A stretch of 64,000 nucleotides of DNA from Nostoc sp. LPT. Its GTDB lineage: Bacteria > Cyanobacteriota > Cyanobacteriia > Cyanobacteriales > Nostocaceae. The position numbers were made by a program, and so were the translations under genes. The notes below the pieces were generated by a model. The model was given only the letters and a program-made list of their open reading frames with translations, had not been told where the DNA came from and did not search any database. The DNA is taken from NCBI RefSeq assembly GCF_017115165.1, contig NZ_JABXKF010000090.1:1-64000 (forward strand), written 5' to 3'. This document shows positions 17,501 to 25,847 of the stretch, one piece after another. Numbering within the stretch: position 1 is the first letter of the stretch; the number at the start of each line of letters is the position of its first letter.

Positions 17501-19212
17501 TGGGGTTGCAAAATCAGAGCGCAAGTATCTACATGTTTTTTAAACGTCGGTTCTACTTCATATAGTTCCCGACCCATGTTTGCATATTGTGACCCTTGTC
17601 CTGAAAACATGAAGATGACTGGCTGTTCTCTATGCTCCTGATATGCACTAAAAACCCGTTGTTGGTCTTGTGTTTCCAGAGCAATTACAGCATCTTTAAT
17701 GTTCTGGCACACCAACATTTTGCGATGGTTAAAAGCTCTACGACCCACTTGTAGAGTATGAGCCACATTAGCTAGATTTATATCTGGATATTGTTTGAAA
17801 TAATCAACCAGATTTGTAGCCGCAGTTTCAACCGCAGAAGTAGTTTTAGCTGATAATAAGAGTAACTGCCAAGGTCTAGAGCCATCAAAATATTTAATTT
17901 CAGGAGCTTCTTCCAGAATTATATGGGCATTAGTTCCACCAAAACCTAAGGAACTAATTCCTGCTCGGCGGGGAGTATTATTAGCTTTCCACTCGGTAAG
18001 TTTCGTATTGACGTAGAAGGGACTATTTGCAAAATCAATTTCAGGATTGGGAGCTTCAAAATTTAAGCTAGGAGGTATTTGTTTATATTTCAATGCTAAA
18101 ACGGTTTTGATAAGACTCGCTACACCAGATGCTATATCTAGATGTCCGATGTTTGGTTTTACTGAACCGATGGCGCAGAAGCTATTTCTTTGTGTAAAAG
18201 CACGAAAAGCCTTGGTGAGCGCAGCAACTTCGACTGGGTCACCAGTTGCTGTTCCAGTTCCATGAGTCTCTATATAAGAAATATCATCAGCATTAATTCC
18301 AGAATTTGCCAGAGCCTCTACAACAACTTCAGCCTGACCATTTACACTAGGTGCTGTATAGCTAACTTTTAAGGAACCGTCATTATTGATTGCTGAACCT
18401 TTAATAACTGCATGAATATAATCTTTATCTGCAATAGCATCTTTTAATCTTTTTAAGATAACTATTCCAAGTCCACTGCCAAAAATAGTACCCTGTGCTT
18501 TAGCATCGAAAGCTCGACAATGACCATCAGGCGACAAAATTCCGTCTTCTTGATAGAAGTAACCTGACTTTTGTGGAACTACAATCGTCACCCCACCTGC
18601 TAAAGCAATATCACACTCTTCATCAAGTAGACTTTTGCAGGCTAAATGTACAGCAACTAATGAAGTAGAACAATAAGTTTGGATACCTACACTTGGGCCT
18701 TTTAAATTTAATTTATACGAAATATTTGTGGACAAAAAATCTTTATTCAGAGTATAGTTAGTAGAAATATTTATTAAATTAACGTTTTCATATATATTGT
18801 GAAAAAAGTAACTATTTGTACTTACACCAGCGTAAACCCCAATCAAACCTTTATAAGTTTCTGGATCATATCCAGCGTTTTCAAGAGCTGACCAGGCACA
18901 TTCCATGAAGAGGCGATTTTGGGGGTCCATTACTTCAGATTCTCTAGGGCTGCAACCAAAGAACCTAGCATCAAAATACTCAATATCTTCTAGTACAGGT
19001 GCTGCTTTAACATAATTGGGGTTGTTTATAACTTCCTCTTCCAGATTTAAATCTACTAAGTCATGATTGGAGAAAAATGAAATAGACTCAACACCATTTT
19101 GAAGATTATGCCAAAAATCATCAAGGTTTTTGGCACCAGGGAACCGACCGGACATTCCCACTATTGCTATATCTAGATTTGCTGTTTGTTCTTGTTTTAT
19201 TTGGGTGCTCAT
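14557..19212 (-). CDS. Type I PKS module KS-AT-KR(inactive)-ACP
   Basis: A 1551-residue PKS. The KS starts near residue 14 (IVGMSGRFPGA), with the active Cys in QTYCSTSLVA and His in ETHGTGT and NIGHLD. The AT has GQGSQ, GHSIGEY and HAFHS, the last indicating malonyl-CoA. The KR region keeps Ser and Tyr/Asn (SSLSSILGG, YSAANHF), but the NADPH loop, GGLGGIG in its sister gene, reads SGLESIE, so reduction should fail and a beta-keto group remain. The ACP (NFYELGGDSL) is near the C-terminus, followed by an acidic helix. There is no DH or ER. It is co-directional with the sister PKS at 19248, 35 nt away, and 234 bp of the AT is identical to that gene. Confidence 0.94.
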   Translation of the reverse strand: MSTQIKQEQTANLDIAIVGMSGRFPGAKNLDDFWHNLQNGVESISFFSNHDLVDLNLEEEVINNPNYVKAAPVLEDIEYFDARFFGCSPRESEVMDPQNRLFMECAWSALENAGYDPETYKGLIGVYAGVSTNSYFFHNIYENVNLINISTNYTLNKDFLSTNISYKLNLKGPSVGIQTYCSTSLVAVHLACKSLLDEECDIALAGGVTIVVPQKSGYFYQEDGILSPDGHCRAFDAKAQGTIFGSGLGIVILKRLKDAIADKDYIHAVIKGSAINNDGSLKVSYTAPSVNGQAEVVVEALANSGINADDISYIETHGTGTATGDPVEVAALTKAFRAFTQRNSFCAIGSVKPNIGHLDIASGVASLIKTVLALKYKQIPPSLNFEAPNPEIDFANSPFYVNTKLTEWKANNTPRRAGISSLGFGGTNAHIILEEAPEIKYFDGSRPWQLLLLSAKTTSAVETAATNLVDYFKQYPDINLANVAHTLQVGRRAFNHRKMLVCQNIKDAVIALETQDQQRVFSAYQEHREQPVIFMFSGQGSQYANMGRELYEVEPTFKKHVDTCALILQPHLGLDIRSLLYPSEQDTETAAKQLQQTALTQSALFVTEYALAQLLMSWRVQPEAMIGHSIGEYVAATVAGVFSLEDALLIVAKRGELMQQVPTGSMLAIRLAEKEVRSLLESETLYKNSLEIAAINSSSSCVVSGTNEAVATLQNQLSSEEIECRLLHTSHAFHSQMMEPILEAFIEAVKKVKLNPPRIRFISNVTGTWITDAQATNPDYWCQHLRQTVRFSDGISLLLKQFEGVFLEVGPGRTLSTITTQHLDKNAKQQVLTSLRHVQDQQSDVNFLLQTLGRLWLSGVEIDWSGFYTHEQRHRLPLPTYPFERQRYWIDAKPPSPSLNSKSVKLDNKQDIANWFYVPSWKRSLLPNSSSAQIESTQNEWLFFIDDLGVGEKLINALSNQGKNIITVKQGEQFSKLSDGVYTINPYRCEDYDALFQKLILFGKLPQNIAYLWSINKPENRQSRKYLEFNSLLFLTQSLSKLKNSDRTLTENRLQLWVISNNIQEVNGNEKLDPEKATILGLCKVIPQEYPNITCRCIDVALTNRQGSEDREGNYNSNIIDQLLSEFMALSSDLIVAYRDFYRWVQTFEPVCLESVVEEKTPLRKQGVYLFPSGLESIEVVLAEYLAKSLQAQLIFIEDLDFPEKDDFSQWLEAHTPEDEVSCKIQKLLALEELGAKVLVVRSDITNYEQIHHSLAPENIGQIHGVIYSTGIKRENIFSSIPEIGNIELENLFYSQHDQITLLEQILQNIKLDFCVVFSSLSSILGGFGLGLYSAANHFIDTFTNRHNRTHSLPWYTLNWDKLQINTTQEQKALEQVSGVELAITPVEIVEVFKRIFSLDKGTQVVVSTVDLKARCERTFDLDSLPDSKSSSQIDSSSRYSRPNLSNSYVASTNELEKQITEIWQEVLGIAEIGIYDNFYELGGDSLIATQLVSRLRGRFPVELPLRDLLLEAMIPVKQAEMIEQLLLEKIEELSEEEVELLLANRADIEL
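17383..17616 (-). repeat. 234-bp AT segment identical to 22074-22307 (copy A)
   Basis: A base-by-base comparison shows no mismatch over 234 bp with the sister PKS AT domain. The flanks diverge at once to ordinary paralogue levels. This is consistent with recent gene conversion. Confidence 0.9.
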
Positions 19213-19247
19213 AATTTACTGAACCAGATAAATTAAATTAACATTTT

Positions 19248-22200
19248 TTAGTTACTTTGCATTTTTATCTGCCTTCTTCTCTGTCCTCGGCTTAGTCTTT
19301 GTTCAAAAGTATTTTCCTGGGGTTCTTCAGGACTAAAAGTCTTTGCCATAGAGCCGATGTTCGGACATTCATAAAGTTTGGCAACAGAAATCTTTGAATT
19401 AAATTCCTTATTTAAGGTTGCAATAACTTGAATCCCTATAAGAGAATCACCACCAACTTCAAAGAAGTTATCATAGATTCCTATCAGTTCAATTCCCAGA
19501 AGATTTTGCCAGATATTGGCAATCTTTTGCTCAATTTCATTTCGAGGAGCAACATAATCATTACTTAGTTCAGGTCGGGGATATTTGGAGTACGATGGAT
19601 TGACAGTCTCTAAAAATTCTAGGACTTGTGTTTCGTTGTAAGAATTGTACTGTTTGAGTGTATCCAAGAAGTCAGAGGTAGATACTACAATTTGAGGTAT
19701 TGTGCTTCCTAAAATGCGTAGAAAAGCATCTATACCTTCATTAGGCAATATACCTTGTTGAAGATTTTCTATTCGCAATTGTTGGAGTCGTTGGGGCAAC
19801 TCTGTGTTCGCCGCCATCCCAACTTCTTGCCAAGCATCCCAGTTGATACTTGTAGTAAATCTGCCCTTTTTGGAAGCATTACAATGAGCAAAGGCATCAA
19901 GAAAAGAATTTGCTCCACAATAGTCTACCTGTCCAAATTCCCCTAAAATTGAGCTTTTTGATGATGCTAGAATCAAGAAATCTAACTGAATGTCTTTGAC
20001 AATTGTATCAATAACTATTGTCCCCTTGACTTTGGGAGCCAGAATACTTTCTGCTTCTGCTTGAGTTTTTCGCTGAATTATACCGCCTCCAGAAACTCCA
20101 GCAGCGTGAATAACACCATTGAGTTGACCAAACTGCTGTTGAGCTTGAGCAATAGCACTTCGCATTTGTTCTATGTTGCTCACATCAGCACTCATCATCA
20201 AAACTTCTGCACCTAAGTCTTCGAGTTCTTGAACTTTGCGAATTTTGCAGCTAGTGCTATCAGTCTCATCATGAGTAGTGAGCCATTTTTCCCACTCATC
20301 TTTTTTTGGCAAACCAGAACGTCCTATCAACACTAGTTTTGCTTGTACACTTCGAGCTAAGTGTTCTGCCAAAACAAGTCCGATACCTCCGAGTCCACCT
20401 GTAATTAAATAAACTCCTTTTTCTCTTAGTCGAGGCTTTTCGATTTTAGCTTGATCAAAGCGCACTGGTTCAAAAGTTTGCACCCAACGATTCAAACCTC
20501 GATAAGCAATTAGCTTTTGGGAATCAGAAACCGTTAGTTCTGCCAGTATTTTTTCTACAAGTGTTTCTTCTTGCCAACTGCCTTCGGGGGGTAGGACAAC
20601 ATCAATACTACGACAATTAATATTTGAATATTCTTGGGAAATAACTTTAATTGGTCCGAGCAAAGTGGCTTTCTCTGGACAAAGTATTTCAGTTCCAGTC
20701 ACTGAGTGTAGGTCGTTAGAAATAACTGTGATTTGTACTTCATCAGTAGTTTCTTGTCTTCCCAAAGCTTGGGCAAGAAATAGGAGACTGTAAAATCCTG
20801 TTGTTTGAGCTTTATCAACTTGCTCAATTGCTAATTCTTGGTCACTACTACGTGTGACACTCCATAAATGAACAATCGTTTTTGGGAACTTATTTTGTTT
20901 AAAAAGCTCCTGGATTAAAAGATCGTAATCATGATTATTTTCCGGATTAATAGTATATTGAGACTTATTTAGTAGGGTAAAGTTTTCCCCAACTTTTACA
21001 GTAATTACATCCTGATTTTGTGTTTCTAATTGTTTGACTAACTTGCTACCCAAGCCACACTCATCGATAAACACCAAAGTGCAGAATTTTTGAGTTGCTA
21101 ATTCTTGATGTCCGATTTGTACAGGGGGTAAAGAAGGTTTCCAAAAAGGAATATAAAACCAGTCAGCTATATCAGGTTTTTTAGCCAGTGATGCTGGAGT
21201 GTGACGATCGCCTTGTCCTTGCTTGTTGGGTTCAATCCAGTACTTTTGTCGTTCAAAGGGGTAAGTCGGCAAAGGTAGACGATGACGCTGCTCGTGGGTA
21301 TAAAATCCCGACCAATCTATTTCTACACCAGAAAGCCACAACCGACCTAATGTCTGTAATAAAAAGCTAACATCCGATTGTTGGTCTTTAACATGACTTA
21401 ATGAACTTAGTACTTGTTGTTTGGTATTTTTATCTAAATGCTGTGTTGTTAATGTACTTAGTGTCCGCCCCGGTCCCACCTCCAAAAAAACGCCTTCAAA
21501 CTGCCCTAACAGTTGCGAGATCCCATCTGAAAACCTCACAGTTTCTCGTAAATGTTGACTCCAGTAGTTAGGATTTATGGCTTGCTCATCCGTAATCCAA
21601 CTACCAGTTACATTAGAAATAAAGCGTATGCGTGGTGGATTCAGTTTGACTGTTTTGATAGCCTGAATAAATGCTTCTAGTATTGGTTCCATCATTTGGG
21701 AATGGAACGCATGAGATGTATGCAACAGTTGACATTCAACTTGTTGAGAGGATAATTGATTTTTTAGTATAGCAACTGCCTCGTCTGTTCCAGAAACAAC
21801 ACAGGACGATGGGCTGTTAATAACTGCAATTTGTAGATATTTTTTATACAACATCTGTGCAGACACCAGCAACTGCACATCTTTTTCTGGAAGCCTAATT
21901 GCCAGCATACTTCCTCTGGGTACTTGTTGCATTAACTGTCCCCTTTTTGCCACAATGAATAAGGCATCTTCTAGGGAAAATACATTTGCGATCACAGCTG
22001 CGACATATTCCCCAATACTATGACCAATCATTGCTTCTGGATGTATCCCCCATGACATCAATAACTGAGCTAAGGCGTACTCTGTAACAAATAACGCGCT
22101 TTGGGTGAGGGCTGTTTGTTGTAGTTGCTTTGCAGCAGTTTCGGTATCTTGTTCACTGGGGTAAAGTAGGGAGCGGATATCAAGACCGAGGTGGGGTTGC

Positions 22201-23927
22201 AAAATCAGAGCGCAAGTATCTACATGTTTTTTAAACGTCGGTTCTACTTCATATAGTTCCCGACCCATGTTTGCATATTGTGACCCTTGTCCTGAAAACA
22301 TGAAGATAACTGGACAGTGACCTAGCTCATAGTAGTGACTAAAAATGCGTTGTGGGTCTTTGCTATTAAGCGATTTCACGGTATCATCTAGGTCTTGGCA
22401 AACTACCATGCGGCGATAGTCAAAAGCTCGACGACCTACTTGTAGGGTGTAAGAGACATCTGGTAGGGGAATATCGGGGTTTTGCTCTAAATAATCACGC
22501 AGTTGTGCTGTTGCAGTGTCTAAAGCCGTGCTGGTTTTGCCTGAGAGCAGTAACAATTGCCAAGGACGCGAGGGACTCGAAGCTTCAATCACTGGAGCTT
22601 CTTGCAAAATAACATGGGCATTAGTCCCACCAATGGCTAAAGAACTTACACCTGCTCTGCGTGGTGTTCCGTTGGTTTCCCACTCTGATAATTTGGTGTT
22701 GACATAAAAGGGACTATTGGCAAAGTCTATCTGTGGATTTGGCTCCTGAAAGTGCAAACTAGGAGGTATTTGTTTATGTTTTAGTGCAAGGACTGTTTTA
22801 ATGAATCCTGTCACACCTGCTGCTATATTCAAATGCCCGACATTGGTCTTTACTGAACCAATAGCACAAAAGCCTTTTTTATTTGTGCTGGCACCAAAAG
22901 CTTGTGTGAGAGCTTTGATTTCAATCGGATCTCCCAAAATGGTTCCTGTACCGTGTGCTTCTACATAAGTAACAGTCTCAGGTTCGACTTCAGCTAAGGC
23001 TAAAGCTTCTAAAATTACATCCCTTTGACCCTCAATACTAGGGGCTGTATATCCAATCTTTAAAGAACCATCGTTATTAACAGCTGAACCCTTGATTACT
23101 GCATGGATAAAGTCACCATCAGCAATGGCATCCTCTAATCTTTTCAAGACAACTATACCTAAACCATTACCACCATTAGTTCCTTTAGATTTTGCGTCAA
23201 AAGCTCGACAATGACCGTCAGGAGAATGAATTCCTCCTTGTTGATAGTGATAACCTATTTTTTGTACCGTTGTAGTAGAAACACCGCCTGCTAAAGCAAT
23301 ATCACTTTCACCATTTAGTAAACTTTGGCAAGCTATGTGGATAGCAACTAATGATGTGGAACAAGCAGTTTGAATATTGATACTTGGTCCTCTCAAGTTC
23401 AATTTGTAAGAAATTTGTGTGGGCAAGAAATCCTTTTCGTTTCTATGCAAAATTTGATAGCTGTCTACTGATTCCATCAAATCTCGATTGGAATATAAGT
23501 TTAAAAGTAGGTACATATTTGGAGATGCACCAGCGAAAAGACTTATTTGACCGCTATAAGTTTCAGAGTTGTAGCCAGCATTTTCTAAAGCTTCCCAAAC
23601 ACATTCCATGAAAAGGCGGTGTTGTGGATCTGTAATTTCAGCTTCTCTAGGTGAAAAGCCAAAAAATGAAGCGTCGAATAACTCTATATCTTCTAATACA
23701 CCGCTTGCCTTCACGTAATTGGGATCGTTGAGTAATGATGGATCTACCCCAGCAGATATTAGTTCCTCATCCGTGAAAAAAGAAATTGACTCTACACCAT
23801 CCCGCAGGTTTTGCCAAAAAATATCAATGTTTTTTGAACCAGGAAAACGCCCTGCCATACCGATAACAGCTATTTCATCTTCGCCAATTAAGTTCTCAGA
23901 TTGATTTAATTTATTCATTTCCATCAT
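19248..23927 (-). CDS. Type I PKS module KS-AT-KR-ACP
   Basis: A 1559-residue PKS. The KS has QTACSTSLVAIH, EAHGTGT and NVGHLN (about 15-445). The AT has GQGSQ, GHSIGEY and HAFHS, so malonyl-CoA is predicted (about 560-860). The KR has an intact GGLGGIG cofactor loop, LIGRSGLP, Ser in SSKSSILG and YCGANSF (Tyr and Asn), so it should give a beta-hydroxyl. The ACP is DNFFEVGGDSL. The C-terminus ends in a basic tail (SRGQRRRQIKMQ) like those on other proteins of the cluster, possibly a docking element. Three near-successive Met codons occur at the start. The chain passes to the next PKS gene downstream, whose KR is dead. Confidence 0.95.
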   Translation of the reverse strand: MMEMNKLNQSENLIGEDEIAVIGMAGRFPGSKNIDIFWQNLRDGVESISFFTDEELISAGVDPSLLNDPNYVKASGVLEDIELFDASFFGFSPREAEITDPQHRLFMECVWEALENAGYNSETYSGQISLFAGASPNMYLLLNLYSNRDLMESVDSYQILHRNEKDFLPTQISYKLNLRGPSINIQTACSTSLVAIHIACQSLLNGESDIALAGGVSTTTVQKIGYHYQQGGIHSPDGHCRAFDAKSKGTNGGNGLGIVVLKRLEDAIADGDFIHAVIKGSAVNNDGSLKIGYTAPSIEGQRDVILEALALAEVEPETVTYVEAHGTGTILGDPIEIKALTQAFGASTNKKGFCAIGSVKTNVGHLNIAAGVTGFIKTVLALKHKQIPPSLHFQEPNPQIDFANSPFYVNTKLSEWETNGTPRRAGVSSLAIGGTNAHVILQEAPVIEASSPSRPWQLLLLSGKTSTALDTATAQLRDYLEQNPDIPLPDVSYTLQVGRRAFDYRRMVVCQDLDDTVKSLNSKDPQRIFSHYYELGHCPVIFMFSGQGSQYANMGRELYEVEPTFKKHVDTCALILQPHLGLDIRSLLYPSEQDTETAAKQLQQTALTQSALFVTEYALAQLLMSWGIHPEAMIGHSIGEYVAAVIANVFSLEDALFIVAKRGQLMQQVPRGSMLAIRLPEKDVQLLVSAQMLYKKYLQIAVINSPSSCVVSGTDEAVAILKNQLSSQQVECQLLHTSHAFHSQMMEPILEAFIQAIKTVKLNPPRIRFISNVTGSWITDEQAINPNYWSQHLRETVRFSDGISQLLGQFEGVFLEVGPGRTLSTLTTQHLDKNTKQQVLSSLSHVKDQQSDVSFLLQTLGRLWLSGVEIDWSGFYTHEQRHRLPLPTYPFERQKYWIEPNKQGQGDRHTPASLAKKPDIADWFYIPFWKPSLPPVQIGHQELATQKFCTLVFIDECGLGSKLVKQLETQNQDVITVKVGENFTLLNKSQYTINPENNHDYDLLIQELFKQNKFPKTIVHLWSVTRSSDQELAIEQVDKAQTTGFYSLLFLAQALGRQETTDEVQITVISNDLHSVTGTEILCPEKATLLGPIKVISQEYSNINCRSIDVVLPPEGSWQEETLVEKILAELTVSDSQKLIAYRGLNRWVQTFEPVRFDQAKIEKPRLREKGVYLITGGLGGIGLVLAEHLARSVQAKLVLIGRSGLPKKDEWEKWLTTHDETDSTSCKIRKVQELEDLGAEVLMMSADVSNIEQMRSAIAQAQQQFGQLNGVIHAAGVSGGGIIQRKTQAEAESILAPKVKGTIVIDTIVKDIQLDFLILASSKSSILGEFGQVDYCGANSFLDAFAHCNASKKGRFTTSINWDAWQEVGMAANTELPQRLQQLRIENLQQGILPNEGIDAFLRILGSTIPQIVVSTSDFLDTLKQYNSYNETQVLEFLETVNPSYSKYPRPELSNDYVAPRNEIEQKIANIWQNLLGIELIGIYDNFFEVGGDSLIGIQVIATLNKEFNSKISVAKLYECPNIGSMAKTFSPEEPQENTFEQRLSRGQRRRQIKMQSN
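22074..22307 (-). repeat. 234-bp AT segment identical to 17383-17616 (copy B)
   Basis: Second copy of the identical tract, offset by 4691 bp. It covers the AT N-terminal region from the GQGSQ motif to the LAQLL helix. Confidence 0.9.
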
Positions 23928-23983
23928 GTTACTTTATTAAACATCAACGTAATCAAATATTGATTTTAACTTATATCGAATAT

Positions 23984-24066
23984 TAGACCTCTTGAATAAA
24001 TATTTTTTTGTTTCACGCAGAGGCGCAGAGAAGAGAACGCAAAGAAAGACTTTTGCAAGAGGTCTA
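23984..24066. repeat. MITE-like element with 11-bp inverted repeats
   Basis: Perfect 11-bp ends TAGACCTCTTG (23984-23994) and CAAGAGGTCTA (24056-24066) enclose about 60 bp with CACGCAGAGGCGCAGAG and ACGCAAAGA-like motifs of the type repeated in Nostocales genomes. It directly abuts the stop codon of the PLP decarboxylase and fills most of the gap to the PKS. As RNA it could fold and affect transcript ends, but it has no T-tract like a classical terminator. Confidence 0.7.
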
Positions 24067-25707
24067 TTAAATTGATATTTTTGCAGCCATTTGGATTTGG
24101 TCATTTAAAACCGCTTTAATATCTTCTTCTGTCGTTAACGGATTAGCAATCACTGCACGCATAGCAATTATAGGAATTCCACTGCCAAAAAGGATATCTT
24201 TTTTTGTCGTTCGGGAAATAAAAGTATGACCAATTTGACGCTGATTTTTTTGTAAGCATTCATTAAATCTATTGATAATTTGATTATCTATCTCTGTCAA
24301 TTTATTTTTAGCACGCGCCTCTCTAAATTGTTTTGGAATATAGCGATAAGTTAACAAATTCGTATCAGGTTCTGCCAGCAATTCAAATTCAGGCATAGCC
24401 GAAATACAAGCAGCCATGTATTGAGTTTTTCGGATTCCTTCATTAATCAAAAACTCATATCCCTTAACTCCAATTAGCTTTAAACCCGCGTGTAAAAATA
24501 AAGCCATGCCTGGTCGAGAACCTTCTAAAGCGCGTTTACCTAAATCAAACGATCCCTTACGCATGGTATAACTAGCGTGTTTTTCGATCGCCCCAGGCAG
24601 ATATGGATCACGGAAAAAGACCATACCAATGCCCATTGGTAGATATAGTTGTTTATGTCCATCAATAGTGACTGAATCAGCTTTTTCTATACCAGCAATC
24701 TTATGCCGATATTGCTCAGAAAAAATCAGCGGACCACCCCAAGCAGCATCTACGTGAAAATGAGCATTAGCTTCCTGTGCAATTTCTGCAATATCTGTAA
24801 GGGAATCAACTCCACCAGAGTCTGTTGTACCAGCAACTCCCACAATTGCAATAATTAGCAAGTTTTTGGCACGACAATTTGCAACAGTTTGGCGCAGTGC
24901 TTCTATATCAACTCGATTATTACAGTCAGCAGGGATTCTGATCAAACTATGCGTACCAATGCCCATTAAATCCGCAGCTTTATCAAAAGAGAAATGCATC
25001 AAGTCAGAGCCAATAATCACTGCTCCTTTATAGCCATAGAAATCTAGAGCAGCTGCTAAACCTTCTTTTTCTACACCAAGAAATCCATCTTTCGGTCCTA
25101 GTAAAGCATTTCGCGCACACCAAACTGCTGTGATATTTGCCACTGTTCCACCAGAAACCAAGATTCCAAGTGTACTCAAATTGTTTTGAATATGTTGAGT
25201 ATAAAAACCATCAGAGAAACTATAAATTTGTCGATGCAACATAGCCAAAGCTTCACGTTCGCAAAAGCTTAGGGCTTTAGCTGTCTCTATTTTGACGGCA
25301 TTTTGGTTCATCGCCGTCATTAGTTTAGCCAAAGGGCGTACAAAACTAGGAAGTGCCGAGGTCATGTGACCTATAAATCGTGGCGAAGATGTATGTATTG
25401 AATGAGCAACAACATTGTTGCCTATGTATTTGAGATAGTTCTCAAAATTAGTCGGCTGAAGAGGAATTTTACTATCAGAAAATTTTTCTAATAGTGACTC
25501 TAAATCAATGTTGGTATTAGAATCACTTGTGCTTAAAAAATCTTGCGATAAGCTATCAGTTATTTCATCGATTCGTTTCTCTATAGAGTTTGCTTGATTG
25601 CATGAAGCAAACAATTGCATTACTTGTTCTTCTATCTCATTATCTAATGTTTGCTCAGATTCCAAAAAAGAATTTTTGTTTAGCATTTCTTGTTTGCTTG
25701 ATGTCAT
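24067..25707 (-). CDS. PLP-dependent group II decarboxylase, probable aspartate 1-decarboxylase (PanP-like)
   Basis: A 546-residue fold-type I PLP decarboxylase. Motifs are HVDAAWGGP (Asp to the pyridine N) and SVTIDGHKQLYLPMG, with the Schiff-base Lys in DGHKQ. The DGHKQ-Y-PMG form, rather than DPHKW, resembles PanP-type aspartate decarboxylases as I remember them, but glutamate or diaminobutyrate decarboxylation cannot be excluded. Its place inside the cluster, which has two A domains with beta-alanine-like pockets, supports a role in making beta-alanine or a close beta-amino acid as a dedicated building block. It lies between the Gly/monooxygenase NRPS and the PKS pair, all on the minus strand. 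Family membership is firm, substrate moderate. Confidence 0.88.
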   Translation of the reverse strand: MTSSKQEMLNKNSFLESEQTLDNEIEEQVMQLFASCNQANSIEKRIDEITDSLSQDFLSTSDSNTNIDLESLLEKFSDSKIPLQPTNFENYLKYIGNNVVAHSIHTSSPRFIGHMTSALPSFVRPLAKLMTAMNQNAVKIETAKALSFCEREALAMLHRQIYSFSDGFYTQHIQNNLSTLGILVSGGTVANITAVWCARNALLGPKDGFLGVEKEGLAAALDFYGYKGAVIIGSDLMHFSFDKAADLMGIGTHSLIRIPADCNNRVDIEALRQTVANCRAKNLLIIAIVGVAGTTDSGGVDSLTDIAEIAQEANAHFHVDAAWGGPLIFSEQYRHKIAGIEKADSVTIDGHKQLYLPMGIGMVFFRDPYLPGAIEKHASYTMRKGSFDLGKRALEGSRPGMALFLHAGLKLIGVKGYEFLINEGIRKTQYMAACISAMPEFELLAEPDTNLLTYRYIPKQFREARAKNKLTEIDNQIINRFNECLQKNQRQIGHTFISRTTKKDILFGSGIPIIAMRAVIANPLTTEEDIKAVLNDQIQMAAKISI

Positions 25708-25847
25708 ATTGTGTTGGTGGCAATTTTTTTATTTCATTTTTGCAGGAAGAATCTTTTGCCTGCTTTTCTCTAAAATCTTCGATTCTACAGTTACAGCGAA
25801 GCGATCGCCCTTCTTCTTCAATCGCCTTGTTGAGACTAAACATCTTG

